DNA of 9,039 nt from JBCCAG01 sp050331115 (GCA_050331115.1 JBHJHD010000091.1:1-9039); one strand, 5' to 3'; positions 1 through 6,956 are shown, counted from the first letter of the stretch. Numbers and translations: made by a program. The notes: generated by a model not told the origin, from the letters alone.

Positions 1-1
1 C

Positions 2-355
2 GGCAGGGACCGCCTGATGGGCGAGCAGGGCCGCGACAAGCTGCGGGGTGGCCGCGACAGCGACGTGCTGATGGGCGGCGCTGGCCGAGATACCCTCGAC
101 GGCGGTCAAGGGCGCGATCGCTTTGCCTACAGGAAGGTCAACGAGTTTGGGGATGTAATCACTGACTTTGAAATCCTCAAAGACCGCATTGACCTGCGTC
201 GGGTGAAAGGCGCTCGCGCCCTGGATGACATTGCGCTGGCCCAGCGCGGCGAGGATGCGATCGTCCGCGTGGCGGTGGGTAATCGGTTTAAGACCTTAGC
301 GGTATTGGAAGACGTCAATGCCGACACCCTTGCAGATCGCCATTTCATATTCTAG
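2..355 (+). CDS. C-terminal end of an RTX (hemolysin-type) calcium-binding protein, 5' truncated by window
   Basis: The reading frame is open from the first bases of the window, so this is the 3' end of a longer gene. The visible part starts with glycine/aspartate-rich nonapeptide repeats of the RTX type (GRDRLMGEQ, GRDKLRGGR, DSDVLMGGAGRDTLDGGQGRDRF). These form a calcium-binding parallel beta-roll in the family. A non-repeat tail of about 75 residues follows (FGDVITDFEILKDRIDLRR...), matching the 'I.DF....D.IDL' region that closes many RTX proteins. Such proteins are usually secreted through a type I system that reads a C-terminal signal; neither that exporter nor the N-terminal effector domain is in the window, so the biological role cannot be given. 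The TAG stop at 353-355 lies inside the first copy of a 20-bp tandem duplication and faces the phoX stop. Confidence 0.85.
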   Translation, partial: GRDRLMGEQGRDKLRGGRDSDVLMGGAGRDTLDGGQGRDRFAYRKVNEFGDVITDFEILKDRIDLRRVKGARALDDIALAQRGEDAIVRVAVGNRFKTLAVLEDVNADTLADRHFIF

Positions 356-388
356 AGGTGCTACAGCAATTCTAGAGGTGCTACAGCA
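349..388. repeat. Exact 20-bp tandem duplication between convergent stops
   Basis: The 20-mer attctagaggtgctacagca occurs twice, back to back and without mismatch, at 349-368 and 369-388. The first copy contains the TAG stop of the RTX gene (353-355). The second contains the antisense stop of phoX (381-383). Removing one copy would leave both proteins unchanged and the stops only 5 bp apart, so the duplication affects only the gap between the genes. Confidence 0.95.
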
Positions 389-2606
389 GCGCTTTCCCAT
401 CGACCCGGCGCACCGCCACAACTGCCGGTTTTGGCACCGCGTTCGGGGTCTTATCAGGCCAGTTGGAGCCCAGAGGCACCTCCCGAAGCTGGGTAAACCC
501 ATCGCCCTCGGTCGTCTTCATCGCAAACTGTCGGGCTTCGGCGGCTCCGTCTTTGCGGGTGCCGTGGGTTTCGCCGGGGTGCTGGGCGGCAAGGAACAGG
601 GTCGTTTCGTCGGAGGAGAGGAAAGGTCCCGTCATCTCGCACTCCATGGGGCCGTAGGCAAACATGAAGGCTTCTCCCGCCCTGTCGCCCGCAGTGGGAA
701 GCACCCACACCGAGTTGTTGCCGAATAGACCCCGCAGGTTAGACTGGCTCACCGGCTCGCCGGTCTCGTCGCTGATGCGATTGGGAACCGCCGCGTTGTG
801 CTTACCGGTGGACATGTCGGTCACCATCCAGACGTTGCCCTTGGCGTCGATCTCGATATTGTCGGGGTTGGCAAAGCCAGCGCCGCCTTCGGCAGGCTCA
901 CCTCCCAGTGCCATCATCTCCCAGGTAAAGCCCGTGGCGGCGGGGTCGCCGTCGTCTTCCCGCAGCTTCATGATCCAGCCGTATTCATAAGGGGTCTCAC
1001 CGTTGGGGCCAACAAAAACGCTGGCGTCAGGGCCGCCGTCGCCGCCGGGGCCGCCGGAGGTGAAGGCAATGAACAGCGTGCCGTCTGCCGTGACGTCGGT
1101 ATCTTCTGGGCGGGCGGTGTGGGTCGCACCAGCAGCGTTAGCGGCGTAGTGGGCATCGATCAAGATGGCCCCCTGCTTCTCCTCGTCGTTGCCCTCGTAG
1201 AGGTCACCTAGCGTAGCGTATCGCTGCTGAAATTCTGCGACGGTGGGGTCGTCCTCTACCTTGACCCAGCCGCCTTCGGGGCGCTGCGGTAGGGTAATCA
1301 GACCGCCCGCAACGCTGCTGGGTAGATTGGGGGCCACTGGGGTGCTGGGCGCTATGGGAATCCAGCGGCCCGTGCCGTCGGGACTAAATTTGGCGGCATA
1401 GAGCATGCCGTCGGCCATCAGGCGAGAGTTGGCTTTGTCGGTGGGGGCGCTTACGACGTCCGCACTGACGAACTTGTAGAGATGGCCGCCGCGGCGATCG
1501 CACCCGGAATAGACCGCCAGCGGACGAGCAGCTACGGCCCGCACGGCCACCGCCTCGTGTCGGAAGCGTCCCAGCCAGGAATGCTTGGTGCCATAGTCGT
1601 CTGGGTTAGCCGGGTCGACTTCAACCATCCAGCCATACTTATTGCCGGGTAGACCAAAGACGTTGCCGCGCCCGTCCAAATTTTTGTCGGTGATCACAAA
1701 GGGCGTTTCGTCGGGGCTCATAGCAGAGCCGTCGGGCATCACCGCTTCGGGGACCTGGGCCTGAAAGTTTTCCTCAGCGCTGAGCACCGTCCCCCAAGGG
1801 GTAACGCCGCCGCCGCAGTTTTGAAAGGTGCCAATGATGCGATCGCCCAGACCGTCATCGTAGCCGAGCTTGCTGGGCTTATTAAACACCGCCGCTGCTG
1901 GCCCGGTCACCGCCAGGTAGCGATCGTCCTCTAGGCCAGAGATGCCGGTGATGCGGCGATCGGCCTCGGAGAAGGTGCGCATCCACTGACCGTTCTCCTC
2001 GCGGCGCACCGCGATCACGCCGATGCCCTGGTCGATCATCGATTCTTTGGCGATCTCAATAATTTGGCCTTTCAGCGCCTCGTCCGACAGTGCTAAAACG
2101 TCGATCTCGCCGTCCTGCAGGACCGCTGCCGCTCTTACCGCTTCTAGGGGCAGCGTCTTATCGACCACCGCGGAAAAGGTCTCCATCCAGGTCTTGCCGC
2201 TGATGTACTCGAAGTTTACCGTCAAGTACCCCTCACCGGGAGCGGTTTCCACCAGCGCCAGATAGTCATTGTTGTAGCCAAAGCGCGAGTCTCCCACCGG
2301 ATCGCCCCAGGTGGCCACCACATCGTAGGTATAGCCTTCAGGAAGCACCAGGTCGTCGAGGAGAGAAAACTGCCCAAACGCGGCGGGCTGTTGACCGGGA
2401 GCAACGCCGTAGCTAGAGACGGGCATCGGACCTTTGACGGGCTTGAAGCCGATTCCACTGCCCGTTTCAGCCGCGACTCGGTTCGATAACCCATTGCGAG
2501 CGAGGGGAGACAGGACAGCCGCTCCGGTAACGGCTCCCATAAACGCTAAAAAGTGGCGACGCTTGAGACTCATAGGTTTTGCGCTCTGTGGCATCTTGTC
2601 GCCCAT
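381..2606 (-). CDS. phoX: PhoX-type (DUF839) Tat-exported alkaline phosphatase
   Basis: This is a 741-residue protein of the PhoX/DUF839 family, periplasmic or extracellular phosphomonoesterases using calcium and iron to release phosphate from organic esters. A twin-arginine signal lies at residues 13-35 (SLKRRHFLAFMG then a hydrophobic stretch), implying export folded through Tat. Family motifs appear in order: FGYNNDYLAL (109-118), NCGGGVTPWGT (263-273, Cys264 matching the iron-ligand cysteine of PhoX), AEENF (277-281), GRFRHEAVAV (346-355), SGCDRRGGHLYKF (367-379), RPEDTDV (499-505), PDNIEID (581-587) and AQHPGE (674-679). Length fits the family. Three in-frame ATGs are candidate starts (2606, 2594, 2573). 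None has a strong ribosome site. The 2573 start puts the Tat motif right at the N-terminus, as is usual, and leaves room for the candidate Pho box upstream. It is convergent with the RTX gene and divergent from the kinase operon. Confidence 0.9.
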   Translation of the reverse strand: MGDKMPQSAKPMSLKRRHFLAFMGAVTGAAVLSPLARNGLSNRVAAETGSGIGFKPVKGPMPVSSYGVAPGQQPAAFGQFSLLDDLVLPEGYTYDVVATWGDPVGDSRFGYNNDYLALVETAPGEGYLTVNFEYISGKTWMETFSAVVDKTLPLEAVRAAAVLQDGEIDVLALSDEALKGQIIEIAKESMIDQGIGVIAVRREENGQWMRTFSEADRRITGISGLEDDRYLAVTGPAAAVFNKPSKLGYDDGLGDRIIGTFQNCGGGVTPWGTVLSAEENFQAQVPEAVMPDGSAMSPDETPFVITDKNLDGRGNVFGLPGNKYGWMVEVDPANPDDYGTKHSWLGRFRHEAVAVRAVAARPLAVYSGCDRRGGHLYKFVSADVVSAPTDKANSRLMADGMLYAAKFSPDGTGRWIPIAPSTPVAPNLPSSVAGGLITLPQRPEGGWVKVEDDPTVAEFQQRYATLGDLYEGNDEEKQGAILIDAHYAANAAGATHTARPEDTDVTADGTLFIAFTSGGPGGDGGPDASVFVGPNGETPYEYGWIMKLREDDGDPAATGFTWEMMALGGEPAEGGAGFANPDNIEIDAKGNVWMVTDMSTGKHNAAVPNRISDETGEPVSQSNLRGLFGNNSVWVLPTAGDRAGEAFMFAYGPMECEMTGPFLSSDETTLFLAAQHPGETHGTRKDGAAEARQFAMKTTEGDGFTQLREVPLGSNWPDKTPNAVPKPAVVAVRRVDGKALL

Positions 2607-2610
2607 CAGT

Positions 2611-2629
2611 GTACTAAGGTTAGGTTAAG
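2611..2629 (-). promoter_or_regulatory. Candidate Pho box upstream of phoX
   Basis: Read on the minus strand, CTTAACCT (2629-2622) is followed after a 3-bp spacer by the weaker CTTAGTAC (2618-2611). Cyanobacterial Pho boxes bound by the PhoB-type response regulator are 8-bp repeats of the form PyTTAAPyPy(T/A) with 3-bp spacers. The first unit fits perfectly, the second only in its first half, and no third unit is visible. It lies 5 bp from the outermost phoX ATG, which favours an inner start (2573) if the site is real. Confidence 0.45.
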
Positions 2630-2632
2630 ACT

Positions 2633-2673
2633 CTATGATCTGACCCTATGATCTGATGCTGTGATCTGATGCT
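2633..2673. repeat. Three imperfect 13-bp tandem repeats upstream of phoX
   Basis: The octamer tgatctga recurs at 2636, 2649 and 2662, an exact 13-bp period. The units are ctatgatctgacc, ctatgatctgatg and ctgtgatctgatg, directly upstream of the candidate Pho box and ending against a HIP1 octamer (2675-2682). The function is unknown. They could be regulator-binding sites or a simple replication-slippage product. Confidence 0.85.
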
Positions 2674-2880
2674 GGCGATCGCGATATTCTACCCCCTCAT
2701 TTATTTGCGGCAGAGTTGAGCAGGCTTACCCCAAATCAATAACTTTCGTCAATAGAGCTGTAAAATTATTTGTACTTTATTATACTAAATATAAGATGCA
2801 CCTAAAAAGGTCTATCCTTACCGGCAGCGGCTCCAGGACAGACGAGTTTAGTCGTATCGCTGTTGGATATTTTGGATACC

Positions 2881-2887
2881 GGAGAGG
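2881..2887 (+). promoter_or_regulatory. Ribosome binding site for the GTG start at 2895
   Basis: GGAGAGG lies 7 nt before the GTG at 2895, and an in-frame TAA at 2889-2891 rules out any earlier start. Together these fix the kinase start at a GTG codon. Confidence 0.8.
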
Positions 2888-2894
2888 TTAAGGC

Positions 2895-4607
2895 GTGAGG
2901 AAGCATCCGTTAGACCAGCTCAAAACCTATAACGCAAAGGCGATCGCCCGCTACTATGGCCGTCGCCCTTGGCAGATCCTTTGGCGCACTCTGGTCATCG
3001 TTTGGTCATTCCTAGGCCTAATCATCAACGTCAAGCTAGACGACTGGCTCAAGCGCCCGCCCTCCATCAGCCTGGTGCGCGCGGTGCAGCTTAGGCAAAT
3101 TTTGACCCGCCTAGGGCCTACGTTCATCAAGGTGGGGCAGGCCCTCTCGACCCGCCCCGATCTGGTGCGGGTCGACTACCTCGACGAGCTGATAAAGCTC
3201 CAGGACCAGCTGCCGCCCTATCCTACCCACCAGGCCCGAGCCGTGGTCGAGGCCGAGCTGGGCCAGCCCATTGAAGATCTCTACCGGGACTTTCCGATGC
3301 GCCCCGTTGCCGCGGCCAGCCTGGGTCAGGTCTACAAAGCAACCCTGCCCAGCGGCGAGCTGGTTGCGGTCAAGGTGCAGCGCCCCAATTTAATTCCAAA
3401 GATTACCCTAGACCTCTACCTGCTGCGCTGGGCTGCGGGCTGGATCGCGCCCTGGCTGCCGCTCAATTTAGGGTTTGACCTGCAGCTGATTGTTGATGAA
3501 TTTGGCATCAAGCTGTTTGAGGAGGTGGACTATCTGCACGAGGGGCAGAATGCCGAGAAGTTTGCGGCCAACTTCGAGGGCGATCCCGAGGTCAAGGTGC
3601 CGGCCATTCACTGGTCCCACTGCAGCACCCACGTGCTCACCCTGGAGTGGATTGACGGGTTCAAGCTCACCGATACCGATCGCATTCAGCAGGCTGAGCT
3701 AGATACCAATACGCTGATTGAAGTGGGGGTCACCTCCGGGCTGCGCCAGCTGCTAGAGCACGGCTTCTTCCACGCCGACCCCCACCCCGGCAACCTGTTC
3801 GCCCTAGACGATGGCCGCATGGCTTACATCGACTTTGGCATGATGGACCAGCTCGACCAGCACACCAAAGAGACGCTAGTCGACGCGGTGGTGCACCTGA
3901 TCAACAAAGACTACTCCGATCTGGCCGATGACTTCGTGAAGCTCGGTTTCCTGACGCCAGACACCGACATCCAGCCCATCATCCCCGCTCTAGAGGCCGT
4001 GTTTGACGGGGCTATCGGCGAGAGCGTCAGCGACTTTAACTTCAAAACCATCACCGATCAGTTCTCGGAACTGATGTACGAGTACCCCTTCCGCGTCCCG
4101 GCCAAGTTCGCCCTGATCATCCGCTCATTGGTGACCCAGGAGGGGCTCGCCCTCAGCCTCAACGCAGACTTTCGCATTGTGGAAGTGGCCTACCCCTACG
4201 TGGCCCGTCGTCTGCTGAGTGAGGAGTCCCCAGCTTTCCGCAGGCGGCTGCTGCAGATTTTGTTCAAAGACGACAAGTTCCAGTGGAACCGTCTGGAAAA
4301 CCTAATCAGCATCGCCCGCAGCAGCTCTAACTTTGACCTGCTGCCCACGGCCCGCATGGGGGCCAGCTACATCCTCTCGGAGGAGGGGCAGTTCCTGCGG
4401 CGGCAGGTGCTGCTAGCGCTGGTGGAAGACGATCGCCTCCACACCGATGAGGTGGCGCGGCTGTGGGACCTCGTGAAAGACGATCTGCAGCCCACCCGGC
4501 TTTTGGGCGCGGCGGTGCAGGCGATCGCCCACTATTCCACCGCTCAGGCGGCGGCTATCCTGCCCGCTGTTCCGGGGCTTGCCGTTCTCACCCAAAACCC
4601 TGAATAA
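2895..4607 (+). CDS. ABC1/AarF/UbiB-family atypical protein kinase
   Basis: This 570-residue protein carries the full set of ABC1 (ADCK/UbiB) kinase motifs: the family-specific KVGQ in PTFIKVGQALSTRPD (79-82), the alanine-rich nucleotide loop AAASLGQVYKA (139-149), the ATP-contacting lysine in VAVK (Lys160), the ExD motif in FEEVDYLHE (Glu210/Asp212), the catalytic HADPHPGN loop (293-300) and the metal-binding DFG (313-315). These proteins are ATP-dependent regulators of isoprenoid-quinone and related lipid metabolism at membranes. Cyanobacteria and plastids have several paralogues, so a specific gene name is not justified. The C-terminus (about 545-565) is hydrophobic, consistent with membrane association. 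Translation begins at GTG behind GGAGAGG. It heads a tight three-gene set: the next gene starts 28 bp downstream. Confidence 0.92.
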   Translation: MRKHPLDQLKTYNAKAIARYYGRRPWQILWRTLVIVWSFLGLIINVKLDDWLKRPPSISLVRAVQLRQILTRLGPTFIKVGQALSTRPDLVRVDYLDELIKLQDQLPPYPTHQARAVVEAELGQPIEDLYRDFPMRPVAAASLGQVYKATLPSGELVAVKVQRPNLIPKITLDLYLLRWAAGWIAPWLPLNLGFDLQLIVDEFGIKLFEEVDYLHEGQNAEKFAANFEGDPEVKVPAIHWSHCSTHVLTLEWIDGFKLTDTDRIQQAELDTNTLIEVGVTSGLRQLLEHGFFHADPHPGNLFALDDGRMAYIDFGMMDQLDQHTKETLVDAVVHLINKDYSDLADDFVKLGFLTPDTDIQPIIPALEAVFDGAIGESVSDFNFKTITDQFSELMYEYPFRVPAKFALIIRSLVTQEGLALSLNADFRIVEVAYPYVARRLLSEESPAFRRRLLQILFKDDKFQWNRLENLISIARSSSNFDLLPTARMGASYILSEEGQFLRRQVLLALVEDDRLHTDEVARLWDLVKDDLQPTRLLGAAVQAIAHYSTAQAAAILPAVPGLAVLTQNPE

Positions 4608-4635
4608 TAGGAGCGTGAATTTGCCGAGATAGCCC

Positions 4636-5025
4636 GTGTTAGAAAATTTTTATGGCGTTCCGTACGTGCTGGTGGTGGCGGGACTGTTTGCTGGCGTTAC
4701 GTCGGCGCTGGCGTTTGGCGCGACCGTGAAGCAGGGCTTAGAGACCTGGTCCCGCAACCGGGACACCCTGCGGCTTACCGATGTACAGAATTTTAGTCTG
4801 CTGGTGCCGTTTGCCGCCGCCTGCGCCGGCATCTGCGTATTCTTGGCCTCGACTGTACAGATCTTCTCCTTTTCGCCCAAGGTGGCCTACAGCATCGCCG
4901 TGCCCCTGACGCTCATTGGCGGGGCCGGTCTGTGGGTGCAGTTTGGGCAGCTGCTGCGCCAGGCGGAAAAAGGGGGCGCAAAATCTCTAGATACGAACTT
5001 CTCCATCAAAATTACCCAGCGTTAG
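4636..5025 (+). CDS. Small three-span membrane protein, unknown function
   Basis: This is a 129-residue hydrophobic protein with three likely transmembrane segments at about residues 8-31, 54-77 and 82-104, and a short polar tail (KGGAKSLDTNFSIKITQR). A polar charged loop (KQGLETWSRNRDTLRLTD, 32-49) links the first two spans. The in-frame TAG at 4630-4632 excludes an earlier start, leaving GTG 4636 as the first possible one; its ribosome site is weak (GAGA only). I do not recognise a named family. It sits 28 bp after the kinase and 4 bp before cofG, so co-transcription, and probably translational coupling with cofG, is expected. The context suggests a membrane partner in lipid or cofactor metabolism, but nothing in the sequence shows this directly. 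Confidence 0.82.
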   Translation: MLENFYGVPYVLVVAGLFAGVTSALAFGATVKQGLETWSRNRDTLRLTDVQNFSLLVPFAAACAGICVFLASTVQIFSFSPKVAYSIAVPLTLIGGAGLWVQFGQLLRQAEKGGAKSLDTNFSIKITQR

Positions 5026-5029
5026 AGCG

Positions 5030-6010
5030 ATGGAGCAACCCCAGAGCGCCTTCGATTCTCAGGTGGTGACCTATAGCCCGGCCTATACGCTAGTGCCCAC
5101 CTACGAATGCTTTAACCGCTGCGCCTACTGCAACTTTCGCGTCGACCCCGGCGACGATGTCTGGCTCTCTTTGGCTGAGGCCCGCGAGCGCTTGGGCCAG
5201 CTGCCGCCGGAAACCAGCGAAATTTTAATCCTCAGTGGGGAGGTGCACCCCCACAGCGCCCGCCGCCAGGCCTGGTTTGAACGCATCTATGATCTATGCC
5301 AGCTGGCCCTAGACCGGGGGTTTTTGCCCCACACCAACGCGGGGCCGCTGCTGTACGAAGAGATGAAGCAGCTAAAGCAGGTCAACGTCTCCATGGGCCT
5401 GATGGTGGAGCAGGTGTCGCCCCGCCTGATGCACACGGTGCACCAGTACGCCCCCAGCAAGTTTCCTGAGCTGCGGCTGCAGCAGCTGCGTTGGGCCGGG
5501 GAGCTGAAGATTCCGTTTACGACGGGACTACTGCTGGGGCTAGGGGAGACGGAGGACGACTGGCGGGATTCGCTGCGGGCGATCGCCCAGGTGCACGCCC
5601 AGTGGGGCCACGTGCAAGAGGTGATTTTGCAGCCCCACAGCGTAGGCCACCAGCAGCCCTGGCGCGGCGTGACGCTGGCGGGGGAGCAGCTGGTGCGGGC
5701 GGTGGCTATAGCGGCGGAGATTTTACCCGCTGAGGTGACGATTCAGGTGCCGCCTAACTTAGTTTTACCCTCGGCGCTGCTGGCCTGCATCGAGGCGGGG
5801 GCGCGGGATGTGGGAGGCGTTGTGCCTAAGGATGAGGTGAACCCAGACTACCTGCACCGCCATCAGATGCGAGATTTGCTGGCAGAGGCGGGCTGGCAGC
5901 TGCGTCCCCGGCTGCCGGTGTATCCGCAGTACGACAGCTGGCTGCCGCCGGCCCTGAGGCGATCGGTGGCGGTGTGGCGCGATCGTCTGTCGGGACGGGT
6001 GCTGGCGTAA
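5030..6010 (+). CDS. cofG: FO synthase subunit 1 (7,8-didemethyl-8-hydroxy-5-deazariboflavin synthase), radical SAM
   Basis: This 326-residue radical-SAM enzyme has the CX3CX2C cluster motif near the N-terminus (ECFNRCAYCNF, Cys27/Cys31/Cys34), which binds the 4Fe-4S cluster and S-adenosylmethionine. Downstream CofG-typical stretches are LILSGEVHPHS (70-80), PHTNAGPL, NVSMGLMVEQ, TTGLLLGLGETEDDW, VILQPH and DVGGVVPKDEVNPD. CofG works with CofH to build the deazaflavin chromophore FO from a diaminouracil and tyrosine. In cyanobacteria FO is thought to serve as the antenna of certain photolyases rather than as part of full F420. The length is normal for a stand-alone CofG. CofH is not in the window. 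ATG 5030 lies 4 bp after the preceding stop, so this is the third gene of the operon. GC-rich codons (CTG, GCG, GTG) become more marked in the second half. Confidence 0.93.
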   Translation: MEQPQSAFDSQVVTYSPAYTLVPTYECFNRCAYCNFRVDPGDDVWLSLAEARERLGQLPPETSEILILSGEVHPHSARRQAWFERIYDLCQLALDRGFLPHTNAGPLLYEEMKQLKQVNVSMGLMVEQVSPRLMHTVHQYAPSKFPELRLQQLRWAGELKIPFTTGLLLGLGETEDDWRDSLRAIAQVHAQWGHVQEVILQPHSVGHQQPWRGVTLAGEQLVRAVAIAAEILPAEVTIQVPPNLVLPSALLACIEAGARDVGGVVPKDEVNPDYLHRHQMRDLLAEAGWQLRPRLPVYPQYDSWLPPALRRSVAVWRDRLSGRVLA

Positions 6011-6109
6011 AGCTGGCCCTGCAGAGCATGTGGCCGTATTCTCTGGCGATAAACCTGCCCATGGCCTGTCCCATAAGTTGAATTACGCGGTATTATAGAA
6101 AACCGTAGC
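6011..6109. other. cofG to tRNA-Cys spacer
   Basis: About 100 bp without a gene or a clear terminator hairpin. TATTAT at 6091-6096 could be the -10 element of the tRNA promoter (14 bp before the mature 5' end), but no -35 match stands at the right distance, so this is tentative. Confidence 0.3.
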
Positions 6110-6181
<72 letters not shown>

Positions 6182-6210
6182 TTTAGAGTCTGCCTGAGGC
6201 TCGCAACTAG

Positions 6211-6351
6211 AACTGGAAATATCACGGTGATGGCGATGCTGATTGCTTGGCAGTCGACCTGGGCCAGTTTCGCAAGGCGTTCTGGACGCACTATCTTGAC
6301 CAGCATCTAGATGAGCTGACATATGGTCGCGCTGGGGGGAAGAGTTCCTGA
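6211..6351 (+). pseudogene. Short reading-frame remnant downstream of tRNA-Cys (no start)
   Basis: A 46-residue open stretch lies between two stops (TAG 6208-6210 and TGA 6349-6351). It has protein-like composition: the segment DADCLAVDLGQFRKAFWTHY (residues 10-29) leads into LDQHLDELTYGR. There is no plausible start codon or ribosome site. It looks like an internal fragment of a lost gene, but I do not recognise the family, and chance cannot be excluded. Confidence 0.3.
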
Positions 6352-6431
6352 TGGCGGGTGCTGTCGGAGTTGGAGCTGGCTATCGGTATTTATATTGCTA
6401 AGGCAGAAGTAGGCGTGTTTTTAGCTCTCAT

Positions 6432-6530
6432 AAGGCGAAAGCCCTAGACCCTGCCTGCTGGGGTGAGCTGAGCCGGTGGCTTTACAACACCGCGAATAGG
6501 TATGAGTCGATGCTGAAAGACCTGATATAG
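6432..6530 (+). pseudogene. Short reading-frame remnant (C-terminal-like fragment)
   Basis: A 32-residue stretch ends at TAG 6528-6530: KAKALDPACWGELSRWLYNT (the first 20 residues), then ANRYESMLKDLI. The amphipathic composition looks like the end of a real protein. The frame upstream is closed by a TAA, and the frames around it are short and broken. The family is not recognised. Together with the preceding fragment it marks 6182-6530 as decayed DNA. Confidence 0.28.
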
Positions 6531-6531
6531 C

Positions 6532-6557
6532 AGATGTCCTGACTTGTTAGGACATCT
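6532..6557. repeat. Hairpin, 9-bp perfect stem
   Basis: AGATGTCCT (6532-6540) and AGGACATCT (6549-6557) form a 9-bp stem around an 8-nt loop, just after the stop of the preceding remnant. No T-run follows, so it is not a standard intrinsic terminator. The 3' arm can alternatively pair with 6607-6614. Confidence 0.7.
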
Positions 6558-6564
6558 TCTGTGC

Positions 6565-6624
6565 GTTCAGTTGCCTATACGACGTAAGGCTTTGAGCCAA
6601 CCGGACTGTCCTAAGCAACTGAAC
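6565..6624. repeat. 10-bp perfect inverted repeat enclosing 40 bp, part of a pseudoknot-capable segment
   Basis: GTTCAGTTGC (6565-6574) is exactly complementary to GCAACTGAAC (6615-6624). Inside is a small hairpin, GGCT-TTG-AGCC (6588-6598). The octamer TGTCCTAA (6607-6614), immediately before the right arm, is complementary to TTAGGACA (6547-6554), which lies outside the left arm. The two pairings therefore interlock rather than nest. The segment ends about 10 nt before the ribosome site of the broken Uma2 gene. Confidence 0.65.
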
Positions 6625-6651
6625 CAATGCCATAGAGGGGAGGGACCAGCT

Positions 6652-6866
6652 ATGACCACTGTAGAATTGACGATCGTACGATTGGGGCGTTTCAAGAATA
6701 CCTGCTGATTGCTCAGGATGCTCCCCGCGTTGAGCAGTATGTAAAGCAGGCCGAGAATTAGTGGCTATTTACGGAGTATCGAGGGTTTGAGCAATCGTTC
6801 AGGCTGCAGTCTTTAGAGATGATGGTTTTTTTGGCGGACCTCTACGAAGCTGCTTTTGACGGATAG
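6652..6866 (+). pseudogene. Decayed Uma2-family (DUF820) endonuclease-like gene
   Basis: The frame from 6687 reads AFQEYLLIAQDAPRVEQYVK (its first 20 residues) and on to QAEN-stop-WLFTEYRGFEQSFRLQSLEM...LADLYEAAF. This matches the C-terminal portion of Uma2 (DUF820) proteins, a large cyanobacterial family with a PD-(D/E)XK nuclease-like fold (EYLLI.Q....VE.Y....W....Y....L.S.......DIY). A TAG at 6759-6761 interrupts the frame. Upstream, ATG 6652 follows a strong AGGGGAGGG ribosome site (to 6644) and reads MTTVELTIVRLG in a different frame before closing. Start and ribosome site have survived, most of the central catalytic part is missing, and the C-terminus is broken: an internal deletion with frameshift plus a nonsense mutation. 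The remnant ends at TAG 6864-6866. Confidence 0.72.
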
Positions 6867-6885
6867 CTGACCGATTTACCGCTCT

Positions 6886-6943
6886 AGGTCGTAAGACCTG
6901 TGGCGCCCAGTGCCACTAGCCAACAGGCGCTATGGCGCTGGGC
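6886..6943. repeat. Two hairpins between the Uma2 remnant and the minus-strand gene
   Basis: AGGTC-gtaa-GACCT (6886-6899) is a small 5-bp stem. GCCCAGTGCC (6905-6914) pairs with GGCGCTGGGC (6934-6943), 10 bp with one G-U position, around a 19-nt loop. They lie between convergent coding stretches and could end transcription from either side, but no T-run follows on either strand. Confidence 0.5.
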
Positions 6944-6956
6944 TAAATAGAATACG

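Larger units (their letters stand above)
2607..2894. promoter_or_regulatory. AT-rich divergent intergenic region between phoX and the kinase operon
   Basis: No gene is seen here. Beyond the phoX-proximal repeats, the stretch around 2740-2800 is AT-rich and contains overlapping -10-like hexamers on both strands: TATACT at 2781-2786 for the rightward operon and TATAAT (minus strand, 2784-2779) for leftward transcription. No convincing -35 element accompanies either, so exact promoters are uncertain. The rightward transcript would have a leader of about 100 nt. Confidence 0.4.

Noticed and set aside
798..1211. Plus-strand open frame of 137 residues inside phoX
   Set aside because: It is antisense to a well-supported phosphatase region with clear family motifs, and its composition is a by-product of GC-rich codons.
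2885..2892. Second Pho box (CTTAACCT on the minus strand) before the kinase gene
   Set aside because: It overlaps the GGAGAGG ribosome site and has no partner repeat at 11-bp spacing; probably coincidental.
6905..6943. Intrinsic terminator for the minus-strand gene at 6957
   Set aside because: The stem is good but there is no T-run after it on either strand, so it is listed only as a hairpin.
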